A stretch of DNA of 64,000 bases, from NCBI GenBank assembly GCA_963705495.1, contig CAVPJQ010000020.1, forward strand, positions 10,516 through 74,515, written 5' to 3'. A program made the position numbers and the translations under genes. The notes below the pieces were generated by a model, which was given only the letters and a program-made list of their open reading frames with translations, did not search any database and was not told the origin of the DNA. Of this stretch, positions 48,924-59,202 are shown in pieces (within the stretch, counting starts at the first letter, position 1; every line of letters starts with the position of its first letter). Source of the stretch: DATBVX01 sp963705495 (lineage in GTDB: Bacteria > Pseudomonadota > Gammaproteobacteria > Steroidobacterales > Steroidobacteraceae).

Positions 48924-49913
48924 CTATCGGGTGACGTCTATCACGATACGGCCGCGGACGCCGCCGCTGAGGATGAGATCGGCCAGCTGAGGAAGTTTCG
49001 ACATGGGCTCTTCAGTGGTGATGTTCGCAAGGCGCTCTGGCTCGAGATCTCTTGCGAGGCGCGCCCAGGCCGCTTGACGGGCGGTTTGCGGAGCCATCAC
49101 CGAATCCACGCCCAACAATGCGATGCCGCGCAGGATATGCGGTAGCACGGTGGCTTTCGGCATGCTGGCGCCGCCGGCGAGGCCGCAGGCGGCTACCGCG
49201 CCGCCATACAGCGTCTGTGCCAGAACATTGACGAGGGCGAGTCCGCCGACTGTATCGATACCCGCGCCCCAGCGCTCCTTCTGCAGCGGGCCGCCCTCGG
49301 CCAGCAATTCTTCCCTACTGACGAAGGCTGTGGCACCGAGCTTCGTCAGGTAGTCGTGCGTCGTGGGACGCCCAGTCGAGGCCGTGACCGAATAGCCGCG
49401 CGCCGACGCGAGGGCAACTGCAATCGAACCGACGCCGCCTGCCGCGCCCGTCACCAGCACGGGCCCGTTGCGGACGCCCCAACGTTCGATCGCATCAACG
49501 CACAAAGCAGCCGTGTATCCAGCGGTCCCGATGGCCATCGCTTGCTTGGTCGAAAAGCAATCCGGAATCCGAACGAGCCACTCCCCCTTGACTCGTTGAT
49601 AGCGCGTGTAGCCACCGGATTGCGTTTCGGACAGACCCCAGCCGTTGACTGCTACTCGCTCACCCGGCTTGAACTCCGGGTTCCGGCTCTCGACTACCCT
49701 ACCCGCCAGATCGATGCCTGCGATCAGTGGCGGTTTACGCACGATCTTCTGCTTGCCGGAGATCGCGAGTCCGTCCTTATAGTTCAGGGTCGAAAACTCG
49801 ACTTCGACCAGAACATCGTGTGCGGGAAGGTCATCAAGAGTGAGTGATTTGAAGGTGGCCTTGGGCTTGCCGTCAATTTCTTCGATGACAAGGGCCTGAA
49901 AGGTTTCAGCCAT
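48924..49913 (-). CDS. acuI: Quinone-oxidoreductase family acryloyl-CoA reductase
   Basis: About 329 residues from the ATG at 49913 (GGAG upstream). Medium-chain dehydrogenase of the YhdH/AcuI type: LNYKDGLAISGKQKIVRKPP, PLIAGIDLAGRVVESR, GWGLSETQSGGYTRYQ, and the NADPH fold VLVTGAAGGVGSIAVALA. Zinc ligands are absent, as in this family. AcuI reduces acryloyl-CoA to propionyl-CoA. It lies 47 bases upstream of the amidohydrolase and may belong to the same leftward unit. Confidence 0.85.
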   Translation of the reverse strand: MAETFQALVIEEIDGKPKATFKSLTLDDLPAHDVLVEVEFSTLNYKDGLAISGKQKIVRKPPLIAGIDLAGRVVESRNPEFKPGERVAVNGWGLSETQSGGYTRYQRVKGEWLVRIPDCFSTKQAMAIGTAGYTAALCVDAIERWGVRNGPVLVTGAAGGVGSIAVALASARGYSVTASTGRPTTHDYLTKLGATAFVSREELLAEGGPLQKERWGAGIDTVGGLALVNVLAQTLYGGAVAACGLAGGASMPKATVLPHILRGIALLGVDSVMAPQTARQAAWARLARDLEPERLANITTEEPMSKLPQLADLILSGGVRGRIVIDVTR

Positions 49914-50006
49914 TGGCTGCTCCATTTGCGCAGTGAGGAGGCCGCGTTCTCAGTTCGAATACCGCTCGGCCCTCGTAAGGATACAACAGGCTCCGCGAGC
50001 GCGGAT

Positions 50007-50759
50007 TCAGTGCAGGGGGCGGGTGTACGTGAGCATCAAGCCACCATTCACTGGCACAACCATGAATGCCGAGCGGGGCGCGCGTGCCTCACCGCGGTGC
50101 ATCGTGAAATGCGCGGTTGCAATTCCCAATGCAGCCCCGGCAACGGTGTCTGACAACCAGTGGACGTTGTCATGGATTCGAGCGTAGGCAGTGGCGCTCG
50201 CAAGGCCGTACCCGAGCGCTCGTCGCAGCCAGCGGTACTCGTCACCGCCGGATTCGGCGAGCACCGTGCCGATGGCAAAGGTCGCACTGACGTGCAGGGA
50301 TGGAAATGAGTCACCGCCCTGGAACCATTCATCGACCTGGGTGGTCTCGTTGGGCCTCTTGCGCCCCGACGCGAATTTTAGAAGCGTGGTGCTGATGGCA
50401 CTGAATCCGGCCGCTTCCAGCATCTCCCGCCCCTCTTCATAACCATCCCGATCGTCAAAGAGTGCGGCAAAGGCCCACGTGCCGACGACCATTGCTGCCG
50501 CGGGAGCGGCATCGCGCAGGCTGTTAGGGTCGCTCCCATCGAGCGTCGCATTCGAACCGCTCGCAAAGTGTGCCCGCACATTGTCGTCATATTCGTGCGC
50601 CACGCCGATGGCCACTATCGTTTCGCCAAAGTACAGCCAATCATTCTTGTCCCATCGAGCGGGCGCTGTGAAATACAGCTTGGTGTCCTCCAGCAGCGCG
50701 TGGCCATTCAATGGCCTGGCAGCACACTGCTGAGACAGCCAGAAACTGGCAATCAGCAA
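50007..50759 (-). CDS. PAP2-family phosphatase
   Basis: About 250 residues. The phosphatase signatures are KFASGRKRP, PSLHVSATFAIG and YARIHDNVHWLSDTVAGAALG, the three motifs of type-2 phosphatidic-acid phosphatases. An N-terminal hydrophobic stretch (LIASFWLSQQCAA, extended upstream by PLPLTYAL) looks like a signal peptide. The called start is TTG and the true start may be slightly upstream, but no ATG is seen in frame. Its neighbour is diacylglycerol kinase, so a role in lipid-phosphate turnover is plausible. Confidence 0.78.
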   Translation of the reverse strand: MLIASFWLSQQCAARPLNGHALLEDTKLYFTAPARWDKNDWLYFGETIVAIGVAHEYDDNVRAHFASGSNATLDGSDPNSLRDAAPAAAMVVGTWAFAALFDDRDGYEEGREMLEAAGFSAISTTLLKFASGRKRPNETTQVDEWFQGGDSFPSLHVSATFAIGTVLAESGGDEYRWLRRALGYGLASATAYARIHDNVHWLSDTVAGAALGIATAHFTMHRGEARAPRSAFMVVPVNGGLMLTYTRPLH

Positions 50760-50887
50760 TGCGTATGTGAGAGGGAGGGGTATGCGCGACGGCAGAATAC
50801 TTTTGCCTAGAGTCTAGCCGGTGGTAACGTTGTTTCGGGAGAGAGCGTTTTTCGCTCACGAGTTCCATCGACCATCGGGGATTAGAC

Positions 50888-51259
50888 GTGCGAGCCTCCA
50901 AAAATCAATCGCTCATCGCACGAATTCGGTTCGCATGCTCAGGATTCGCACAGGGCCTGCGTGCTGAGCAGAGCCTGCGCTTGCACGTATTGGCATTCGC
51001 GTTGGTGTTGGTCGCGCTGAGCGTATTTCGCCCCGAACCCGCATGGTGGGCGCTCGTCATTCTTGCAAGCGCGGGAGTCATTTCCGCTGAACTATTCAAC
51101 ACCGCGATAGAGCGTCTTGCGGACCGTCTGCATCCGGAGGCCCATCCCGCCATCGGCATGGTCAAGGACTGCGCCGCCGCTGCGGTTCTGATCGCCGCAC
51201 TGGCGGCGCTGGCAGTTGCGGCGGCTCTCCTCGTACACCTGATCGCACGTGGTCAATGA
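50888..51259 (+). CDS. dgkA: Diacylglycerol kinase
   Basis: 123 residues, GTG start. Three membrane helices and the DgkA signature SAELFNTAIERLADRLHPEAHP...MVKDCAAAAVLIAA, with catalytic Glu in AELFNTAIE and the second in AEQSLRLH. It phosphorylates diacylglycerol released by membrane-derived glycan synthesis. It is divergent from the PAP2 phosphatase. The promoter lies in the 128-base gap. Confidence 0.88.
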   Translation: MRASKNQSLIARIRFACSGFAQGLRAEQSLRLHVLAFALVLVALSVFRPEPAWWALVILASAGVISAELFNTAIERLADRLHPEAHPAIGMVKDCAAAAVLIAALAALAVAAALLVHLIARGQ

Positions 51260-51315
51260 CGTGCAAATCCGATTGCCGTACTCGTCCGGCAACACTTCAA
51301 CTGGGAGGCAAGCAA

Positions 51316-52272
51316 ATGGAACCGAATCCCCACATCCTGAAGCATCACCACATCACTCTGAATGTCGGCACCGCTCAGGACGATTACGACTTTCACACCA
51401 AAGTGCTCGGATTGAAGAGCGTGAAGAAGACGGCGCTCTATGACGGAGACGAGCCGATCTATCACCTCTACTATGGCAATGATCTCGGCGACGAAAGTAC
51501 CCTGATCACCTGCTTTCCGATGCGTCAGTCCGGTCGCAAGGCGCGCCCCGGTACGGGCCAGATCAAGACGCTTGCCCTGTCCGTACCGCGATCGTCGCTC
51601 AAGTTTTGGCAAGAGCACCTCAAAAAGCACGGCATCAACACACTCGATGACGAGCGATTTGGCGAGCGGATGCTTCGATTCAAGCACCCCTGCGGAATCG
51701 AATATGCCTTTGTCGGCATCGACGATGACAGTCGAAAGCCCTACTCGAACGGCGTAGTTCCCTCGGAGTGTGGCATTCGGGGCACGCACGGCATCACGGT
51801 GTCGGTGCGTGACTCGGAAAACTCCGAAGAATTCATTCAGGACGGTTGGAGCGGTAAAAATCGACGCATCGATGGCACAACGATTCGCTATGAAGTCGGA
51901 ACAGGCGGCACGGGCACGATCGTTGATTTCCTGAAGGAGCCGACTGTTCCCCAGGGTTCGTGGGCCTATGGCGAGGGTACGGTTCATCACTGCGCCTTCA
52001 AAGTCGCAACGCTCGACATCCAGAGCAACGTCAAGTTTCGACTGGAAGGCCTGGGATACACCGATACATCGGATCGGAAGGATCGTGGATACTTCGACTC
52101 GATCTACGTACGCACGCCCGCTGGCGCGCTGTTCGAAGCTTGCGTCTCCAAGGCCGAGGGATTTCTTGTCGACGAGTGCTACGAGGATCTCGGCAAGAGC
52201 CTGCAGATTCCGCCCCCGTTCCGCGACCGCGAGAAAAGTATTGCTTCGTACCTTGAGCCGCTCAAGTACTAG
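51316..52272 (+). CDS. VOC-superfamily ring-cleaving dioxygenase-like protein
   Basis: 319 residues from the ATG with GGGAGG upstream. Two vicinal-oxygen-chelate halves are seen: HHHITLNVGTAQDDYDFHTKVLGL and GTHGITVSVRDSENSEEF. The presumed metal ligands are His in HHITL, His in VHHCAFKVA and Glu in ALFEACV. It resembles MhqO/LinE-type hydroquinone-cleaving or thiol-adduct-forming dioxygenases that act on aromatic compounds. It is separated from dgkA by 56 bases and may be co-transcribed with the CDF transporter. Confidence 0.8.
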   Translation: MEPNPHILKHHHITLNVGTAQDDYDFHTKVLGLKSVKKTALYDGDEPIYHLYYGNDLGDESTLITCFPMRQSGRKARPGTGQIKTLALSVPRSSLKFWQEHLKKHGINTLDDERFGERMLRFKHPCGIEYAFVGIDDDSRKPYSNGVVPSECGIRGTHGITVSVRDSENSEEFIQDGWSGKNRRIDGTTIRYEVGTGGTGTIVDFLKEPTVPQGSWAYGEGTVHHCAFKVATLDIQSNVKFRLEGLGYTDTSDRKDRGYFDSIYVRTPAGALFEACVSKAEGFLVDECYEDLGKSLQIPPPFRDREKSIASYLEPLKY

Positions 52273-52289
52273 GGCAGTAACCTCATCGA

Positions 52290-53189
52290 ATGCACGCGAG
52301 CGCAGAACAAGGCACCCTCAAGTTTTCAATCGCTTTGACGGTATTGCTGGGCGTGCTCGGTGTCGCAAGCGGACTCGTAACTAGCTCGCAAGCCATCATC
52401 TTCGATGGCATGTACAGCTTCGTCGACGTTGTGCCAACGGTCGTGTCGCTGCTCGTGGTGAAACTGATCGCTCGAGGAACAAGTCAGCGCTTCCAGTTTG
52501 GATACTGGCATCTTGAACCCCTGGTGGCCGTGCTCCGCGACAGCATTCTGGTGGTGGCCTGCATCTACGCCGCGATCGATGCTGTGAAGACGCTGACCAG
52601 CGGCGGTCACGATGTGGAGTATGGGCGAGCCGCGTTGTGGGCGGGCATTCTCTGCGTCATCGGTTTTGCGATGACGCTGTTTCTGAGCCGGCGCGCCAAG
52701 GCACTTCAGTCCCCGATGCTCAAACTCGATGCACGGAGCTGGGTGGTGAGCGCATTCCTCAGCCTGGCGCTCTTGATCGGCTTTGCCATAGCCACGGCGC
52801 TTGCAGATACGCCATTGCAAGGCTGGATCCCGTACCTGGATGCAATTGCGCTCCTCAGCATGGCGCTCATCATGTTGCCCATGCCGCTGATTGGTTTGTG
52901 GCGCTCAATGAGCGACGTACTCCAGGTGGCCCCGGATGAGCTCGACACCCAAGTTCACGCCGTCATGGCCAGTGTCGTGAAGGAACGCCAATTTCTCGAC
53001 TATTCGAGCTACATCGCGAAGGCGGGTCGCGGGAGATTCGTCGAGATTCACGTACTGGTATCTCCGGAATCTCGAATCGATACCGCAACGGCAGATGCGA
53101 TCCGGCGCGACGTTTCAGATCGCCTCGGTGCCGCCACGCCGACCTTTTGGCTCACGATCGATTTCACCGCCGACCGAAGATGGCTGTGA
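52290..53189 (+). CDS. Cation diffusion facilitator family transporter
   Basis: 299 residues with about five or six membrane helices in the first 210. The CDF features are IIFDGMYSFVDVVPTVVSLL (helix II with metal-site Asp residues) and RFQFGYWHLEPLVAVL. A cytosolic C-terminal domain has HVLVSPESRI. It probably exports Zn2+, Co2+ or another divalent cation by proton exchange. It starts 18 bases after the dioxygenase-like gene. Confidence 0.82.
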   Translation: MHASAEQGTLKFSIALTVLLGVLGVASGLVTSSQAIIFDGMYSFVDVVPTVVSLLVVKLIARGTSQRFQFGYWHLEPLVAVLRDSILVVACIYAAIDAVKTLTSGGHDVEYGRAALWAGILCVIGFAMTLFLSRRAKALQSPMLKLDARSWVVSAFLSLALLIGFAIATALADTPLQGWIPYLDAIALLSMALIMLPMPLIGLWRSMSDVLQVAPDELDTQVHAVMASVVKERQFLDYSSYIAKAGRGRFVEIHVLVSPESRIDTATADAIRRDVSDRLGAATPTFWLTIDFTADRRWL

Positions 53190-53931
53190 GGCTGTATGTT
53201 CGGGGTGAGGCGAATTCGCGAGTCAATGCAGACCCATGGCGGATCTTGGTTTGGCCCTAAAGTCTTGATCTTGAAGGGCAGGTGGCTGTCTGCTTTCAGC
53301 CCCTACTGAGCCCGCACGCCCGACACTCACGCGATCTCTGGCGGCAGGTAGCGCAGGCGCTCGATGCGATCGGGGGACGCTTGCCGGGCGATTCCGGCTC
53401 GCCGGCCCGCATTTGCCCTTTGACGGCGGCGATGCGGGGAGCTGGAACTCGATCGACTGACTGCCCCGCAGAAAAGGGTCCTGAGATCATTCACGCGCGT
53501 TCGCCGATAGATCGCTCCGTCGTCAGGAGTCCGTACGTAGCGGTCGAAGAACTCGTTGCTCAGTGAAGGCGTTCATTCGCTCGTCGACACCACCAGCGAA
53601 CTGTTGCTGCTGTATGGGATGAGGCGGGCTGCTCGGCCTGCCGAATTGAACCACCCGTTGTCCTGCCTGGACGCGCCCCGATGAGCTTGTCGGCAGCACG
53701 CGCGGATGTCCCCGTGATCATTACCCGCGTGTCTACGGCAGGCACTGAAACGAGAAGTTCGCTTCACCCCCGAGACGTTGTTGTGTTTTATATATGCAAG
53801 GTGTATTTATAGACAAAACAAAGTATCGTTTTGGTTATGTGACGTGGCGGTCGGTGACACCGCCTTGTCGGGACGCGAACCAGAAATCTTTGGGTGTACG
53901 CCCTTTGGTACACCCGCACTTGGAGGGGGAT
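53190..53931. other. Intergenic region, 742 bases, AT-rich promoter at its end
   Basis: No gene is supported. Open frames on both strands (for example 53282-53566 plus, 53573-53767 minus) lack ribosome sites and recognisable domains. On the minus strand at about 53470-53545 a short stretch reads SNEFFDRYVRTPDDGAIYRR and may be a gene remnant, but I cannot assign it. The stretch 53775-53840 is clearly more AT-rich than its surroundings (TTTTATATATG) and is the likely promoter of the TonB receptor, leaving a long leader. Confidence 0.4.
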
Positions 53932-56653
53932 ATGCACAAGTCGGCACTCGCGGGGTTAATCAATAGCGCTCTGGTGATAGCAGGACTGCTGTGGAGTGCG
54001 ATGTCAGCCCACGCGCAAGGAGCGGCAGCAAGTGAGGCAGTAATAGAAAAGGTCGAGGTGACCGGCATTCGCTACAGCTTGGCGGAATCCGTCGGGGCCA
54101 AACGCGCTGCGGACATCATCAGCGATTCGATCATGGCTGAAGATATCGGCAAGTTCCCGCAGCAGAATATGGCGGAATCGCTCCAACGTATCACCGGCGT
54201 CCAGATAACGCGGAGCAAGGGCGAGGGACAGTTGGTGAGCGTGCGCGGGCTCGATCCGAAATTCACCCAATTGCTGTACAACGGCCGATACCTGCCTGCG
54301 GCAAGCGGCTCACGGAATTTCGACTTCACCATTCTTAGCGCGGACTTTGTTAACGCGTTGGAGGTTGCGAAGACGCCTACCGCTGATTCCCTCGATGGCG
54401 GTATCGCGGCGACGATTGATGTCAAGACGGCGCAGCCCCTGGACCTCGGAGGTCGCCGAGCAGTCGTAAACGCTGAAGCTATCCACGAAAGCAATCCGGA
54501 CTCTGTCCAGCCCCATCTTTCGGCGTTTTTCTCTGACACCTTTTCGGAGGATCGGGTCGGCCTTGCACTTGGCGTTGACTACAGCAAGCGCGACCTGCAG
54601 GTGGAGAGATTCGAGGCCTTCGGTTTCGAAAATGGCGTCGAAGCGAACCGAGTGCCGCAACTGGACTACAACGTCGACGGTGACTTCAACGATACGTTCC
54701 GGTTCAACCACGCGTCGAACTACGGCATGGACCTGGGAGACCGGGAGCGCAAGAGCGTGATGGCTTCGCTTCAGTTTCGTCCAAATGAGGCGTTCGAAGG
54801 GCGCGCGGACATTCTGTACTCGGAGTTCGATACTGACGCGCTGTTCCCGGTGAACTCGCATCGCTTCACGAACAATCTCGGGCCGGTCGTCGGCAGCATC
54901 CAGGATGGAAACGGCGCCCTGATTTCCCTGGACTCTGATGGCGTCGATCATCGCAACAACGCAAGAACTGGTCAGGAAGAAGATGAGCTGAGGGCGTGGG
55001 GTTTGGGCGGTACCTATGCCGTGGGCGATTGGACGCTTGATGGCGAGCTGTCCTATGGCAAGTCGAAGCGCAAGATCTCCTCGCTATCGCTCGAAGTTAT
55101 CGGGCGAGCCCGCGTTTCCTACGATTTCACCAATGACCCTGCGGGGATACCCGACCTTACGTATCAGCGTGGCTTTGACCAGTTCGATGCGAACGACTAT
55201 CGCGCTATCGGCTTCAACGGTCCGCTCGATGAGCCAACCGAAGATGAAACCCGCGATGTGCGGTTCGACGTCAAGTACAGCATGCACGGGTGGATGGAGA
55301 CTCTCGGATTCGGTGCAAGCTGGGGCAAGCGTGAGCATTCGACGGACAGCAACTTCATTCAGGTTGGGGCGCAGGATCTCGCGACGTTGTTAGGGGTTGC
55401 CTTCGACCCGACCATCGAGGGCGGAAGTTTCAACGGTGCGCCGTGGATGCGTGAATTCGGCGATTCCGGCTATTTGTCTGGCTATGACGGCGGATCATCG
55501 TTCCCGAAGACCTGGTTGTCTGCCGATCCAAACGCTCTGCTCGCGGACATCCCGCTCTCCGAACTCGCCCAGATGTTTCCTCCGGTGCAGTTTCCGACAG
55601 CTGTTTCGAACGTTCAGGAGGACGTGGGTGCCGCATATATCCGCGGCGATTTCAAGCTTGCCGACGGGCGTGTGTCCGGGAACATTGGATTGCGTTACGT
55701 CCGGACTGACCAAAAGACCTTTGGCTTCGTCCCGGACTTCAGCCAGATCATCTTTGACCAGGGTGGCGCGGTGACCTTTGTACCGGAAGCTGCACCAACG
55801 ACAATTGACCGCAGTTACAACAACTGGCTACCCAGTTTGAATCTACGTTTTGGGCTTACGGAAGACTTGATCGCACGCTTCGGGGCGGCGCGCGTCCTCT
55901 CCCGTCCGGATCTGGGCGTAATTACGCCGACGACGGTCGTCAACGCCAATGTCCGCACGATCACCTCCGGCAACCCCAACGTCGATCCGTACCTGGCGGA
56001 TCAATTCGATGTTTCGCTGGAATGGTATCTAAATCAGGAGAGCTTGCTGTCACTCGCGTTCTTCTATAAGGACGTGAAGAATTTCATTGTTTCGACCAGC
56101 AGCCTCGAGACTCACACGGTGCAACTGGCGAACGGCGGTGGCACGGTGGATATAGAGTTCACTCATTTCCAACCTGACAACGGTGCGAACACGACGCTCA
56201 AAGGTGTCGAAGTCAGCTATCAGCAGCCCTTCACATTCCTGCCCGCGCCTTTTGATGGCTTCGGCGTCCTACTCAACTATACGTACATTGACGCTGGCGA
56301 AATTTCGGTGGTGGCCGGCGGCCCGTCGCTGCCATTGCCCGGGGTGTCGAAGAATAGCTACAACGCAATCGCGTACTACGAGAAGCCGCGCTTCGGTATG
56401 TACCTCGCCTATAACTACAGAGATGACTTCGTCTACGATCAGAGTAGCTATTTCGGCGATGGCGAGTTTGGAGACGACTATGCACAGCTCGATTTATCCG
56501 CGCGCTTCAACTTCACTGACAAGTTCGCATGTGACACTGGGGGTAACCAACCTCACCGACGAACCCCTGATACGCACGGACAATCTCGGCTATAACCGAG
56601 GCTACGAGCTGAACGGACGCCGGACCACCCTGGCGCTGCGCTACGAATTCTAG
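53932..56653 (+). CDS. TonB-dependent receptor, Xanthomonas/Caulobacter type (one frameshift)
   Basis: Start at 53932 with GGAGGGGGAT upstream. About 906 residues. Signal peptide INSALVIAGLLWSAMSAHAQ, then EKVEVTGIRYSLAESVGAKR, DSIMAEDIGKFPQQNMAESL, QRITGVQITRSKGEGQLVSV and RGLDPKFTQLLYNGRYLP, the hallmark plug of the TonB-Xanth-Caul (TIGR01782-like) receptors, many of which import glycans. A +1 shift near 56520 must be bridged to reach the proper end, NLTDEPLIRTDNLGYNRGYE and the terminal LRYEF. It is followed at once by the beta-helix glycosidase and fucose genes, suggesting fuco-oligosaccharide uptake. Confidence 0.87.
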
Positions 56654-59151
56654 TGAGCCTCATTGGTGTCAAGGTTGACTCACATCGAGGAGATACGGGT
56701 TGCGTCTTGACGTGCCTGAAGGACAAATCGCGCGTGGCATGGAAAACACTGCTGCTGGGGGCCGCATGTCTAGTTCATGCGGCCCAATCGGAAGAGCGGA
56801 CCATCGCCGCAGGTTCAGCCGAAGGTTCGGCAACAGTGTTTCGCGTGGATGCATCTCATGCTGGCAAGAGCGGCGATCGTGCATTCGCAACTGTAGGGGA
56901 GGCTCTAGAAGCAGCGGCGCAGCTCAAGCGCCAGCGGTCTTCAGCTGCTATCAGAATTGAGATCGCCGCTGGCGACTACTATGTGGCTGAGTCGCTGAAG
57001 ATCGGGCCAGAGCTGTCCGGAACAAGCGAGTTACCTACAGAGATTACCGCGGTATCTGTAGCGGGGCCGCGGCTACTTGCAGGCCGCAAGTTGACGTCGC
57101 GATGGCGGCCCTATCGCAATGGCATCATGCAGGCGACTGTCAGCGGCGCATCCTTTGATCAGCTCTTTGTAGATGGAAAGCGCCAGGTGCGCGCGCGCTA
57201 TCCCAATTTCGACCCGCAGGCGGTCGTGCTCAATGGCTATGCCGCGGATGCGCTTGCGCCGGAGCGAGTCAAGCGTTGGAAAGATCCAACGGGTGGCGTC
57301 GTGCACGCGCTGCATGAGAATCGCTGGGGCGGCGTCCAAGTGCCCATCCTCGGCAAGAATCCAGACGGCTCGCTGATTTTCGGCGAAGGCGTGGGTAACA
57401 ACCGGCCCTCCAGGCCGCATCCGCAATATAGATACGTCGAGAATATCTTCGAGGAGCTCGACACGGCCGGCGAGTGGTACATGAACGTCGGTACGTCGAC
57501 GTTGTACTTCATGCCACCGCGCGATGCGAACTTGCGTGAAGCGACCGTCGAGGTTAGCGGCGTTGCTCGCGTGTTTGACATCCAGGGCGACAATCAATCG
57601 CCCGTGCGCCACGTGCGGATCTCAGGCCTCACGCTCGGTCATACCGGATCATCGTTCCTGCAAAGCACTGAGCCACTGCTGCGCAGCGACTGGATGATTG
57701 CCCGCGAAGCAGCCATTTACCTCGAGAACACCGAGGACGTGATCGTCTCTGAGAACGAGCTTTCGCAACTGGGTGGCAACGCCATATTCGTCAGTGGATA
57801 CAATCGTCGCGCCACGATCAAGGGCAACCACGTCCACGACATCGGCGGCAGCGCGATCAGCTTCGTGGGTCGGCCGCAGGCCGTGCGTTCACCAAGCTTC
57901 CGCTATCAGAACTTCATCACGCTCGAAGAACTTGATCGCACGGTCGGCCCAAAGACGCCCGAATATCCTGCTGATTCGCGCGCCGAGGACAACCTCATCC
58001 ACGATATCGGTACGGTCGAGAAGCAGGTGGCCGGCGTGGAGATTTCGATGGCGCTGAGAATCACGGTCGCCCACAACAGCATCTATGACGTGCCGCGTGC
58101 GGGCATCAACATCGGCGACGGCACCTGGGGCGGGCACATCCTCGAGTACAACGACGTGTTCAGCACCGTTCTGGAAACCGGGGACAACGGCGCTTTCAAC
58201 AGCTGGGGCCGGGATCGTTTCTGGCATCCGGATCGTGAGCTGATGGATCGCATCAATAGTGACAATTCCGGGATGTGGAAGCTCGACGCGATTGAGCCGA
58301 CCACTTTGCGCTACAACCGCTTTCGCTGCGACAGCGGCTGGGACATTGATCTCGATGATGGGTCATCGAATTATCGTGTTCACGACAACCTGCTACTGAG
58401 CGGGGGTCTCAAGTTCCGGGAGGGTTTCGATCGCGAAGCGTGGAACAACGTACTCATCAACAATGGCTTTCATCCCCATGTCTGGTTCAAGCAGAGCGGC
58501 GATCGCTTTGAGCACAACATTGTGATGGCGGGTCACCAACCAATCCTGATGGACCACTGGGACGTTACTATTGACTACAACTTACTCCCCACCGCTAGCG
58601 CCCTGAGCCAGGCGCAGTCCTTGGGACTCGACGAACACTCGCGTGCAGGCGATCCGAAGTTCAGAGATGCACGCGCGGGCGATTTCCGCGTCGCTGATGA
58701 CAGTCCGGCGCTGCTGATTGGCTTCAAGAATTTCTCCATGGATCAATTCGGCGTGACCAGTCCGAGGCTGAAGCGGCTGGCAAAGACCGCTCCGCTTCCC
58801 GAACTCATTTCTCTGGCGAACCTCGCGCCCGATGAGGTCCGCGACTTTCTTGGCGCGAAGGTAAAGTCGGTAACGACTTTGGGTGAACAGTCCGCCGCGG
58901 GCCTTGGGGGGCTCAAAGGCGTCCTGGTGCTCGCGGTCCCGGCTGGCAGCCTGGCGGAGCGTTCAGGCCTGCGAGCCAACGATGTGATCCTGGAAGCAGC
59001 GGCCAATGAGTACCGGCCGGCGGAAGTCATCGACAACCTGGCGACCCTGATGACGCTGTATAGCGCTCAGCGGTGGATCGGACAGCGAGAGTTCGTGGTC
59101 ATGCGTAATCAGCAGCCGCAGCAGCTCACGTTGAAATTTCAGGCCGAGTGA
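56653..59151 (+). CDS. GH141-like right-handed beta-helix glycosidase with C-terminal PDZ-like domain
   Basis: 832 residues. Probable signal segment RVAWKTLLLGAACLVHAAQS; the start (GTG overlapping the receptor stop, or a later TTG) is uncertain. Residues ~60-330 hold RIEIAAGDYYVAESLKIG, HENRWGGVQVP and FEELDTAGEWYMNVGTSTLY, then beta-helix coils with IYLENTEDVIVSENELSQLG, ATIKGNHVHDIGGSAISF and GDNGAFNSWGRDRFW. These resemble GH141 (alpha-L-fucosidase/xylanase). The last ~85 residues (GVLVLAVPAGSLAERSGLRAND) are PDZ-like. The catalytic residues are not assigned. Fucosidase function is inferred from the downstream fucose pathway. Confidence 0.68.
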   Translation: MSLIGVKVDSHRGDTGCVLTCLKDKSRVAWKTLLLGAACLVHAAQSEERTIAAGSAEGSATVFRVDASHAGKSGDRAFATVGEALEAAAQLKRQRSSAAIRIEIAAGDYYVAESLKIGPELSGTSELPTEITAVSVAGPRLLAGRKLTSRWRPYRNGIMQATVSGASFDQLFVDGKRQVRARYPNFDPQAVVLNGYAADALAPERVKRWKDPTGGVVHALHENRWGGVQVPILGKNPDGSLIFGEGVGNNRPSRPHPQYRYVENIFEELDTAGEWYMNVGTSTLYFMPPRDANLREATVEVSGVARVFDIQGDNQSPVRHVRISGLTLGHTGSSFLQSTEPLLRSDWMIAREAAIYLENTEDVIVSENELSQLGGNAIFVSGYNRRATIKGNHVHDIGGSAISFVGRPQAVRSPSFRYQNFITLEELDRTVGPKTPEYPADSRAEDNLIHDIGTVEKQVAGVEISMALRITVAHNSIYDVPRAGINIGDGTWGGHILEYNDVFSTVLETGDNGAFNSWGRDRFWHPDRELMDRINSDNSGMWKLDAIEPTTLRYNRFRCDSGWDIDLDDGSSNYRVHDNLLLSGGLKFREGFDREAWNNVLINNGFHPHVWFKQSGDRFEHNIVMAGHQPILMDHWDVTIDYNLLPTASALSQAQSLGLDEHSRAGDPKFRDARAGDFRVADDSPALLIGFKNFSMDQFGVTSPRLKRLAKTAPLPELISLANLAPDEVRDFLGAKVKSVTTLGEQSAAGLGGLKGVLVLAVPAGSLAERSGLRANDVILEAAANEYRPAEVIDNLATLMTLYSAQRWIGQREFVVMRNQQPQQLTLKFQAE

Positions 59152-59202
59152 AGCGATGACATCCAGACGCCGCACAAGCCACAGTCAGCGCTGAGATGCG
59201 CC

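Noticed and set aside
53282..53566. 94-codon open frame in the long intergenic region
   Set aside because: No ribosome site, no domain and overlapping frames on the other strand; long chance frames are common in GC-rich DNA.
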